The translations under genes and the position numbers were made by a program. The notes beneath the pieces were generated by a model, which saw only the letters and a list, made by a program, of their open reading frames with translations, searched no databases and had not been told where the DNA came from. From Ardenticatenaceae bacterium (GTDB taxonomy: Bacteria > Chloroflexota > Anaerolineae > Promineifilales > Promineifilaceae), in assembly GCA_011525915.1 (NCBI GenBank), contig WYBM01000051.1, positions 124,001 to 188,000 of the forward strand: 64,000 nucleotides of DNA. The letters run 5' to 3'. This document shows positions 8,079-15,512 of the stretch, one piece after another (position 1 is the stretch's first letter; every line of letters begins with the position of its first letter).

Positions 8079-9944
8079 TCAATCCCCAGCTGCCACCTGG
8101 AACCGTATGTACGGCGTCTCCGGCGTCAGACCATAATCATAGGGGTCGCCTATCACTTCAAAGGGCACATCATAGTTAAATTCCGGCACTGGCGAGGGAA
8201 TCTGCCATTCCGGCGAACGTGATCCCCAGGGGTTCATAGCCGCCACCGGTTCTGTGCGTGCGCTGGCGATAAAGTTGTAGATCATAATCAGCACGGACCA
8301 GCCAATGACAAAGGCCGATAACGTCACCAAAATCTGCTGTGTGCCTATGCCCAATGCCGGGTCATAATCCGCGTAGCGGCGGTTCATGCCCAGAATGCCT
8401 GCACTCATCTGGCCAAAGCTCATCACCCAAAAGCCGGGCACCATCAACCAGAAGTGCAGGCGGCCCAATGCTTCCTTGTACATACGGCCCGTTATCTTCG
8501 GATACCAATAATACAAGGCGGCAAAGAAGGGGAAGATAAAGCCGCCAAACATGGTGGCGTGGAAGTGACCGACCACCCAATAGCTGTCGTGCAGGTGCAA
8601 ATCGGTAGGCACTGTACCCAAAATTGGGCCGGTGATGCCGCCGATCAGAAAGACGGAAATGGCACCCAGCGTGAACAACATGGGCGTGTTAATTTCAATT
8701 TTGCCTTCCCACAGTGTGGCCACCCAACTAAAAAATTTAACGCCGGTGGGAATGGCCACAAATAACGTGGAGATCATAAACACAAGACGCAGCGAATCAG
8801 CCATCCCAGACACAAACATGTGGTGTGCCCACACCAGGAAGCCTACCAGGGCAATGCCCAGGCTAGACAGGGCAATCCACTTGTAGCCAAACAGTGGCTT
8901 TTTAGTGAACACGGGCAGCAGTTCACTGATCACCCCCAGGCCGGGTAAGACAAAGACATATACCACCGGATGGGAGTAGAACCAGAAGATATGCTGGTAA
9001 AGAACGGGATCACCCCCATGAGCCGGGTCAAAAAAGGCCAGCCCGGTAGCCCGTTCCAACAGGTTAAGCGTCAGGGCTACACCCACCGTCTGTGTGGCCG
9101 TAAATTGGATGAGCGACGTGGCCAGCGCCGCCCAGACAAAGATGGGCATGCGGAACAAGCTCATGCCTGGTGCGCGCATGATGGCGGTGGTGACCAGAAT
9201 GTTGATAGAGCCAGCAATAGAGGAAATACCATTGATGTAAAAACCCAAGAGGAAGAACATTGTGCCCAGCGGGCCGATGAGGCTGAGCGTGGGGTAACCC
9301 ACCCAGCCAGTGTCCCAACCGCCCACGGCCATACCGGCCAGCACCAGCACAATGGCGGGGATGCTCACCCAGTAGCTGAAGGCATTGAGACGGGGAAAGG
9401 CCATGTCATGCGCGCCAATCATCAACGGCACCAGGTAGTTGGTCATGGCGCCCACACCCAGCAAAATGCTGACGATCATGACAATGCCGTGGGCGCTGAA
9501 GAGCGTATTGTATTGGTCATAGCTCAACAGCTGCATACCAGGTTGGGCCAGTTCCAGGCGAAAGATGAGGGCAAACAGGCCGCCCACCAGCAGTACAAAG
9601 AGGCTGGTGTAGCCATATTGGATGCCGATGACTTTGTGGTTGACGTCTGGGCCCAGGTAGCGGGTCCATTCCGGCTTACCGGCGGGCGCGCCATGTTTGA
9701 GCGGCGTTTCTTTGCCGGCGATCCACTTCAGCCAGTCAGTGAGCACACCGGCAAAAAGCAAAAAGCCAATGACGCCCAAAATGGCCCCCAACATGATGCC
9801 CAATTCGTCCAGCTTTTCGGGTAACACGGCCGTAAACGCGGCAATACCCGCCGCCGAAAACAGGGCCATGCCTACCAACCCTTTGACGTAGGATGAAGTC
9901 AAAATATAGACCAGGACCAGGAATAATTTGGTTAACGTTTTCAT
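8079..9944 (-). CDS. ctaD: caa3 cytochrome c oxidase subunit I (A2 type)
   Basis: Catalytic subunit of 621 residues that reduces O2 at a haem-CuB centre and pumps protons. Haem and copper ligands are visible: HGIVMIV near the low-spin haem, FWFYSHPVVYVFVLPG for the CuB site and cross-linked Tyr, and DSYWVVGHFHATMFGG for the haem ligands. The Glu of A1-type enzymes (HPEVY) is replaced by the Tyr-Ser pair before HP, which marks an A2-type D-channel. An extra hydrophobic N-terminus (about 1-80) precedes the core. The ATG at 9944 is chosen over a GTG three bases earlier because GAGGAG is 7 bp from it. It sits between subunit II and subunit IV. Confidence 0.97.
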   Translation of the reverse strand: MKTLTKLFLVLVYILTSSYVKGLVGMALFSAAGIAAFTAVLPEKLDELGIMLGAILGVIGFLLFAGVLTDWLKWIAGKETPLKHGAPAGKPEWTRYLGPDVNHKVIGIQYGYTSLFVLLVGGLFALIFRLELAQPGMQLLSYDQYNTLFSAHGIVMIVSILLGVGAMTNYLVPLMIGAHDMAFPRLNAFSYWVSIPAIVLVLAGMAVGGWDTGWVGYPTLSLIGPLGTMFFLLGFYINGISSIAGSINILVTTAIMRAPGMSLFRMPIFVWAALATSLIQFTATQTVGVALTLNLLERATGLAFFDPAHGGDPVLYQHIFWFYSHPVVYVFVLPGLGVISELLPVFTKKPLFGYKWIALSSLGIALVGFLVWAHHMFVSGMADSLRLVFMISTLFVAIPTGVKFFSWVATLWEGKIEINTPMLFTLGAISVFLIGGITGPILGTVPTDLHLHDSYWVVGHFHATMFGGFIFPFFAALYYWYPKITGRMYKEALGRLHFWLMVPGFWVMSFGQMSAGILGMNRRYADYDPALGIGTQQILVTLSAFVIGWSVLIMIYNFIASARTEPVAAMNPWGSRSPEWQIPSPVPEFNYDVPFEVIGDPYDYGLTPETPYIRFQVAAGD

Positions 9945-9959
9945 CACCGGTCTCCTCGT

Positions 9960-11084
9960 TTATTCAGATGCATTGGCATCTTCTATCGTTAACATCTTGA
10001 TATACGCGATGAGATCATTCGTGATTTGATCTGCATCCCCGAAGCCAAAAGCATTAAAACGGTCTTCAAAATTTTGCGGCATCTGGTTAGGTTTAAACGT
10101 CGCCACAATCCTGGCGTTGGGGTTAAGAATGGATTCATGCAGGTAGGCGTCATCAACCACGATGGTTGAACCATCGGTGAGCACTTCTTCACGGCCGTAC
10201 AACCCCACCCACGTCGGCCCGGCACCGCCGGGTTCACCCGTCAGGTTATGGCAGCTATTACAACCAAAATAGGTGTAAAAGATTTCGCCACGTGCTTCCG
10301 GCGTCATGTTCGGCAGCTCCTCAAAATCATCCAGGCTGAACCAGTTCGCCACCACATTCGTTACCCAGGCATCATAATCAGCCTGGTTCATCACCTTCAC
10401 GGTAGCAAACATCTGTGAATGTTCCAGGCCACAAATTTCCGCACAGCGGACTTTGTACGTGCCTTCTTCTGTGGGCGTAAAGCGCAGGGTATAAAAATCA
10501 TTGTTGGGGTTGTCATCCACCAGGTTCACCGGCAGCAAATCTTGCTTTACCCGGAACTCTGGCACCCAGAAGGAATGGATCACATCTTCAGAGCGCATGT
10601 GCAGCACCACCGGTTCATTGACCACCAAACCCAGTTCCTCACCGATTTTATTATTGGTATCCGGGTAAACAAACTGCCATGACCATCGGCGGCCAACCAC
10701 TTCTACCATCCGCTCATTAGGTTCCGAAGCCAACACATCATTTAATAATACAACACCGTAGATGCCAAACCCGATAACTGCCAGCGTCGGCACCACCGTC
10801 CAAATAATTTCCAGGCCAGTATGCCCATGAACGTGCGGCGCGTCTGTTTCATCCCCCGGCTGGCGGCGAAAAGCGTACACGGAGTAAAGCATAATCACCA
10901 TGATTAAGGCAAACAGGAACGCCTGTACCCAGAAATGAATGTCCGCCAGCCCATCAATAACAACCGCTTCTTCGCTGGCCTGGGTGGGCAGGCGAAACAG
11001 GAAAAACCTGAAAAGCGCATAAAGCCCCACGGTGCTAACAATCGTCAGTACGATAACGGCAATAGCATGTCTATATTTACGCAT
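9960..11084 (-). CDS. ctaC: caa3 oxidase subunit II with fused cytochrome c
   Basis: A 374-residue electron-entry subunit. Two membrane segments (about 8-30 and 50-72, with a third hydrophobic stretch near 92-115) are followed by the CuA cupredoxin domain: H170, then C214-A-E216-I-C218-G-L-E-H222-S-Q-M225 supply the CuA ligands. A class I cytochrome c domain is fused at the C-terminus, with C275-N-S-C278-H279 for haem c and the Met of NQMPQNF as likely sixth ligand. The fusion defines a caa3-type oxidase. The start ATG has AGGAAA upstream. It is 15 bp from ctaD and 16 bp from the upstream membrane protein gene. Confidence 0.96.
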   Translation of the reverse strand: MRKYRHAIAVIVLTIVSTVGLYALFRFFLFRLPTQASEEAVVIDGLADIHFWVQAFLFALIMVIMLYSVYAFRRQPGDETDAPHVHGHTGLEIIWTVVPTLAVIGFGIYGVVLLNDVLASEPNERMVEVVGRRWSWQFVYPDTNNKIGEELGLVVNEPVVLHMRSEDVIHSFWVPEFRVKQDLLPVNLVDDNPNNDFYTLRFTPTEEGTYKVRCAEICGLEHSQMFATVKVMNQADYDAWVTNVVANWFSLDDFEELPNMTPEARGEIFYTYFGCNSCHNLTGEPGGAGPTWVGLYGREEVLTDGSTIVVDDAYLHESILNPNARIVATFKPNQMPQNFEDRFNAFGFGDADQITNDLIAYIKMLTIEDANASE

Positions 11085-11100
11085 CTTCTTATTTCCTAAA

Positions 11101-12189
11101 CTAGAGGCCCAGGAGTTGGGACATGTTTTCCCACAGAGAAGAGTTAATGAGAACCATCAGACCAATCCCCAAACCCACAATCAGCAGGCCCATGATCAGG
11201 ACGGCAATAGCATCATAGGGGATGCCCTTCTCCTGCTCACCCTTGTCAGGGTGAGCCACTTTGTCTTTGCTGGCGCCAGTGGCCGGCGACCGGCGGTAAG
11301 CCAGCATAACCAGGATAATGATCTGCCCCAGGCCGACAAGGCTGACGGCCGTGGAGAGTGTCATGTCCCTGTTGGCCATGGTCGCAATCAGGTTTACGGC
11401 GCCAAAGGTAGCCAGGGCGATGAAAGACATGATGATCAGGGCGAGCACGGCCGTGCCCCAGTGCGGCTTAAAAACAAAAAGCGTCAGGGTGATCAACAGC
11501 GGAATGCCCACGATAATCAAAGCCGGGTTAAACAGCTCTTCGCCAATTTCCAACACCCGCTCCGGCAAAAACGTGGCCAGAATGGTCATGCCGCCAAACA
11601 AAACAAATGTCAAGACAATAAGTGTGTTGCTGATCCATGACCAGCGCGGCATAGAAATATCTTCACGCGGCGGCGCAGCAGTCCGCCCGGCGCGTAATTC
11701 CTTAAGCTTTTCTTGTTCCTTCTGGCTCAAAGAGCGCTTGTGTTCCTGGTATGTTTCTGCGGCTTCGGTACGTGTTACCCAACGCGAGAGCAATGTATAC
11801 ACGCCCCCTAAACCAGCGCCTGTCACAACCACAAGGCCAATAACCACCACAGCCAACAGAATAACCGCCACAATAGGCTGCACAAACACAATCGTTTGCT
11901 CACCGACTGTTAGGGCTCCAGGAATGTCTATCACTGGCAGCGAAACAACAATGGTTGGCCCCGGAAAACTGACCATATCGGCAATTTCTAGTCCGGGAAC
12001 TTGAATCGTGGGTGGCAGTTCAACAACGATCGGGTGAGACTCATTGGGCAACCGGGTACTTGGCCCCCCGCCAAAACCAGCAAAGCTGAGGCCCGAAGAG
12101 AGCGACGGCCAGATGGCCGCAAACAGGCCAAAAGCGACTAAAACCACAATAACGGCTGCCCAGGTTTTCCAGGATTCTGTTTTGCTCAA
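11101..12189 (-). CDS. Unknown 362-aa membrane protein at head of caa3 operon
   Basis: Six or seven hydrophobic segments: one at about 10-35, one at about 105-135, four between about 185 and 300, and one near 325-348. Between them lie a Pro/Ile/Val-rich extracytoplasmic stretch (about 45-100) and a charged cytoplasmic stretch with KRSLSQKEQEKLKELRAG. No cofactor motif is evident. It is the first gene of the oxidase operon, starting with TTG 9 bp after AGGAG, and lies 16 bp before ctaC. I do not recognise the family; its position suggests an accessory or assembly role in respiration. It is worth a structure search. Confidence 0.8.
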   Translation of the reverse strand: MSKTESWKTWAAVIVVLVAFGLFAAIWPSLSSGLSFAGFGGGPSTRLPNESHPIVVELPPTIQVPGLEIADMVSFPGPTIVVSLPVIDIPGALTVGEQTIVFVQPIVAVILLAVVVIGLVVVTGAGLGGVYTLLSRWVTRTEAAETYQEHKRSLSQKEQEKLKELRAGRTAAPPREDISMPRWSWISNTLIVLTFVLFGGMTILATFLPERVLEIGEELFNPALIIVGIPLLITLTLFVFKPHWGTAVLALIIMSFIALATFGAVNLIATMANRDMTLSTAVSLVGLGQIIILVMLAYRRSPATGASKDKVAHPDKGEQEKGIPYDAIAVLIMGLLIVGLGIGLMVLINSSLWENMSQLLGL

Positions 12190-12291
12190 GAGATTTTCTC
12201 CTGCTCAGGCTACACTAAATTCTTATCCACTTACGAGGGTGTGAAAAACCTTTGGAAGGTCGAGTTGCATCCTCTTTTAATTCGATTGTGG

Positions 12292-12319
12292 ATTTTAGCA
12301 CAATCTCTTTTTAGGGCAA
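12292..12319 (-). promoter_or_regulatory. Candidate promoter of the caa3 operon
   Basis: On the minus strand TTGCCC (12314-12319) is followed after 16 bp by TAAAAT (12292-12297), with TGC directly before the -10 box (extended -10). It lies about 100 bp before the TTG start of the first operon gene. Both boxes match four or five of six consensus bases. Confidence 0.4.
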
Positions 12320-12342
12320 TAAGCGGCCGCGTGTTTATGATC

Positions 12343-12960
12343 TTAAAACGGCCGTCTAAAAAAACCGCGCTTCTTTTCCGTCTTCTGCCCGCTGCGCTGT
12401 TCAAAATCCTCTCGTAATGCCAATAAGGTACGATGATACAGTGACTTAATGGCTCCCTCACTGCGCCCCATAATGTCGCCAATGTCAGCATTGGAGAGAT
12501 TTTCCACAAATTTTAGAATCAGCAGCTCCTGGCGGTCAGCCGGCAGCCGACGAATGCTGGCCAGCAAGACCGTCTTATCTTCCATCAACTGGGTGGCAAA
12601 CTCCGGGCTGTCATCAGCCACACGCCACTGGGCAATGTCATCCAGCGAAAGCATCTGGCGGCGGCTGTTGTCCCGGTGCCAATTGGCCACCAGATTATGG
12701 GCAATGCGATACAACCAGGCAGAAAACGGCACACCTTTGTCTTCATAATGACCAATGTGCTGCATAGCCCGCATAAAAACCTTGGCCGTCAGGTCAGCGG
12801 CATCATCGGTATTACCGGTACGGTAATAGATATAGTTATAAATGCGGTCATGGTAACGTTCGTACAACTGCCCAAACGCCTCTTTATCTGTCCTGGCCTG
12901 GTCAATCAGGGCTGCTTCTTCCAGGTCACTCTGTAACGCCTTTTCTTCCAAAGTTCCCAC
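12343..12960 (-). CDS. ECF-type RNA polymerase sigma factor
   Basis: About 205 residues with region 2 (FGQLYERYHDRIYNYIYYR through FSAWLYRIAHNLVANWHRD) and region 4 (LPADRQELLILKFVENLSN then IGRS-type helix-turn-helix with EGAIKSLYHRTLLALRED). The frame is open further upstream to 13119, but those residues are unlike sigma factors, so I choose the GTG at 12960. No strong ribosome-binding site decides the start. No anti-sigma gene is adjacent. It lies on the same strand just upstream of the oxidase operon and could control it; this is inference from position. It overlaps nothing on the other strand after trimming. Confidence 0.85.
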   Translation of the reverse strand: MGTLEEKALQSDLEEAALIDQARTDKEAFGQLYERYHDRIYNYIYYRTGNTDDAADLTAKVFMRAMQHIGHYEDKGVPFSAWLYRIAHNLVANWHRDNSRRQMLSLDDIAQWRVADDSPEFATQLMEDKTVLLASIRRLPADRQELLILKFVENLSNADIGDIMGRSEGAIKSLYHRTLLALREDFEQRSGQKTEKKRGFFRRPF

Positions 12961-13112
12961 GTATTTCTGTCCGCTGCTAGGGTGGTATATTACCGGTTCA
13001 GTATAACAGAAGGGGCTATAAAGCGGTAATTGGTAAACAGAGATGAGAGCGTGGTATATGGCCTCAGCCGCGCCCTTGACGGCCCTACGGCCGTTGGTTA
13101 TGCTCCCGCCCC

Positions 13113-14237
13113 ATGACACAATGGCAAAATGACATGGACGCTGCTTCCCCCAGAGCCGGTTGTATGGCCACCTTTTTGGTCTTCATGATCATTCTGTTTT
13201 TTATGGTGGTGGTTTTGGGGCAATCTTCTACAGATGCCTCGCCAGCCGAGGCCCAAATGCTGACAAACGGGGAAGCGGCCACGGCCGTAGCCGCCCTCCC
13301 CACCATCGCCCTGACCTATACCCCCACTCCCCAAGCCTCGCCTACCCTTAAACCAACCGCCACCGCTACCTTTACGCCTACACCCACGCATACGCCTACC
13401 CACACCCCTACGCCCACCCTTACCAATACGCCACCGCCCGGCGCCACACTAACAAACACTCCCACCCCCACGCTGCCGCCGCCCCAGGCCGGCCTGCTGC
13501 CTACCCCCAACGGCATCTACAGCTATACACTCAAGGTACCCATCCTCATGTACCACTACCTCAGCGTGCCGCCTGAAGGCGCCGATAAATATCGCATTGA
13601 TCTGTCGGTCTCTCCTGAAGATTTCCGGGCCCAAATGCAGTACCTGGCCGATAACGGCTACACCCCCATAGACTTGTATGACCTGTCCCGGGCCATCACC
13701 AGCAAGGCAGACCTGCCGGCCAAACCCATCATCATCACCCTTGATGACGGCTACCGTGATAATTACGTCAATGGGTTACCCGTGCTTAGGGAACTTGGGT
13801 TTACGGCCACCATCTTCCTGGCAACCGATTTTTTAGATCAAGGCCACCCTGGCTACCTGACCTGGGATATGGTGCATGAGATGTCCGCGGCCGGCATTCG
13901 TTTTGAGCCGCACAGCAAGTCACACAGCGACCTCAGCGGGCGCGGCCGAGACTTTCTCGTCTGGGAAATGTTGGGGTCACAGGAAACCATCGCCGCGCAC
14001 ATTGGCTACACCCCTCGTTACTTTGCTTACCCCTCCGGGCGCTATGATGATACCGCTATGCAGGTGTTAGAAGAGTTGGGTTTCTGGGGGGCGGTGACGA
14101 CGTTGGGCGGCACCTGGCACGGCTTTACCGGCCGCTTTGAATGGACGCGGGTACGCATTCACAACTACACCACCCTGGCCGATTTTGCCGATCTGGTGGC
14201 CCTGGGTAACACCGTGGGCGGAAAGAGCCGCCCATAG
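13113..14237 (+). CDS. Membrane-anchored polysaccharide deacetylase (NodB/CE4)
   Basis: A 374-residue protein with a membrane anchor (about 18-36), a long Thr/Pro-rich linker (about 65-128), and a NodB-homology domain (about 135-365). The metal-binding Asp pair is in TLDDGYRDNY, and the two His are in PHSKSHSDLSG; FAYPSGRYDD is the next family motif. Enzymes of this family remove acetyl groups from cell-wall or exopolysaccharide sugars outside the cell. The gene stands alone, divergent from the sigma factor. The start is uncertain (ATG at 13113 or 13134), as neither has a clear ribosome-binding site. The linker gives a DNA stretch of C-rich near-repeats at about 13310-13490. Confidence 0.9.
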   Translation: MTQWQNDMDAASPRAGCMATFLVFMIILFFMVVVLGQSSTDASPAEAQMLTNGEAATAVAALPTIALTYTPTPQASPTLKPTATATFTPTPTHTPTHTPTPTLTNTPPPGATLTNTPTPTLPPPQAGLLPTPNGIYSYTLKVPILMYHYLSVPPEGADKYRIDLSVSPEDFRAQMQYLADNGYTPIDLYDLSRAITSKADLPAKPIIITLDDGYRDNYVNGLPVLRELGFTATIFLATDFLDQGHPGYLTWDMVHEMSAAGIRFEPHSKSHSDLSGRGRDFLVWEMLGSQETIAAHIGYTPRYFAYPSGRYDDTAMQVLEELGFWGAVTTLGGTWHGFTGRFEWTRVRIHNYTTLADFADLVALGNTVGGKSRP

Positions 14238-14249
14238 TCCGAACGTCCA

Positions 14250-15512
14250 TTAGCGTCCTCCAATTTCCACCCGGCCGGTCATACCCGGGCGAATGTCCAG
14301 GGTGGTGGCCTCCAGCGTGATAATCACCGGGAAGGTAGCCGCATCCCCCACCACCCCTTCAGCCTGCAAACCAATACGGGCCACACTGCCAATCAGCACG
14401 TCGTTCGGGTATGTCTTTAACGTCACTTGCACCATCTGCCCCGGCTCAATTTGGGCCAAATCTCGCTCGCTCAAATTGGTCGTATGGAACTCCATTTGGG
14501 TCATATCCAGCAAGGTAACAATGGGTGTGCCCGCACCCACCAACGTTCCTGGCACCGCTGCCACCGCCAGCACCGTACCGGCCACGGGGGCCGGCAATCG
14601 GGCATCGGCCAGCGCCTGTTCTGCCTGCGCCAGGCTCAGCTGCGCCTGCTGTAAGGTGATCTCGGCCTGGGTCACCGTTAACCGTGCCGTTTCCACTTGC
14701 GCTGCGGTAGGTCCTTTTTGGGCCTGTATCAATGCCTGTTGGGCACTGACAACGCCGGCCTGGGCATTCACGGCCGTATCATTATTGAGCCCCGCGGCGG
14801 CCAGGGCATAACTCGCCCGGGCCACCTGCAGCTGCTCCTCAGCAAACTGCACGCTGCGTGTGGCCCCTTCCCGCTCTGCCTTCAGATAGTCGGCCCGCCA
14901 GGGATCGTTTAACTCCCATTCACGGCCGGGGTCAAACGCCGTGTTATAGGCTGCCTGGGCATCAGCCAGCGCCCGCTCTGCCTGCTCAATGTTGACACTG
15001 GCCGCCGTCAGGCTGTTACCGGCGGCGGCGTCACTCGTTTGGGCGTTTTCCAGGGCAGCCGTCGCTGCCGCCAAATTGGCTTCCGCCAGGACTACGGCCA
15101 GCTCGTCTGGCTCCCAGGTGAGCAGCCTGTCCAGCTCCGCCTGCGCCTGGGCCAGACCCGTTTCCGCCTGGGCCACCTGTAACGCAGCACTGGCCATCGC
15201 CTCTTGCAGTGAATCATCGGCCAGGGTAGCCACCAGGTCTCCGGCAGCCACTACATCGCCTGGGGCTACATTCACCGTCAGCAGCTTGCCGCCAATCTCA
15301 AAGGCCAGCGGCAGCGTGGGCTGTGCCGCCTTAACAACGCCATCAGCCAGAATCACTACCCCGGTGGGTAAAGGGGTGGGTGTAGGCGCGTCAGCAGATA
15401 CGGCCGTCGGTGTCACCACCACCTGGTTTACCTCTGGCTGCCCACACGCTGCCAACATCAACCCGATAACCATGAACCCCATCCATCGTTTTACATTCAT
15501 ACTATCTCTCAC
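14250..15512 (-). CDS. Membrane-fusion (HlyD/MacA-like) lipoprotein of ABC exporter
   Basis: A 420-residue periplasmic-adaptor-type protein. It begins with a lipoprotein signal (IGLMLAACGQ, lipidated Cys near residue 23), then a biotinyl-lipoyl half-motif (LTVNVAPGDVVAAGDLVATL), a long Ala/Gln-rich coiled coil (about 105-300), the second half-motif (APVAGTVLAVAAVPGTLVGAG) and a beta-barrel region. This is the MacA/HlyD layout. The GTG start overlaps the stop of the permease gene (GTGA); an ATG four codons later is also possible. With the permease and ATPase it should form an export pump. A monoderm-like envelope would make the adaptor a surface lipoprotein. Confidence 0.9.
   Translation of the reverse strand: MRDSMNVKRWMGFMVIGLMLAACGQPEVNQVVVTPTAVSADAPTPTPLPTGVVILADGVVKAAQPTLPLAFEIGGKLLTVNVAPGDVVAAGDLVATLADDSLQEAMASAALQVAQAETGLAQAQAELDRLLTWEPDELAVVLAEANLAAATAALENAQTSDAAAGNSLTAASVNIEQAERALADAQAAYNTAFDPGREWELNDPWRADYLKAEREGATRSVQFAEEQLQVARASYALAAAGLNNDTAVNAQAGVVSAQQALIQAQKGPTAAQVETARLTVTQAEITLQQAQLSLAQAEQALADARLPAPVAGTVLAVAAVPGTLVGAGTPIVTLLDMTQMEFHTTNLSERDLAQIEPGQMVQVTLKTYPNDVLIGSVARIGLQAEGVVGDAATFPVIITLEATTLDIRPGMTGRVEIGGR

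Noticed and set aside
8970..9824. Long open frame (284 codons) on the plus strand opposite ctaD
   Set aside because: It is antisense to subunit I, is rich in His, Gln and Arg, has no ribosome-binding site, and the opposite frame is a clear oxidase subunit.
12961..13119. N-terminal extension of the sigma factor at 12343-12960
   Set aside because: Residues are unlike any sigma factor region and overlap the divergent deacetylase start; the GTG at 12960 fits the family length.
13310..13490. DNA tandem repeat in the deacetylase gene
   Set aside because: It encodes a Thr/Pro-rich linker, a common protein feature; the DNA units are irregular.
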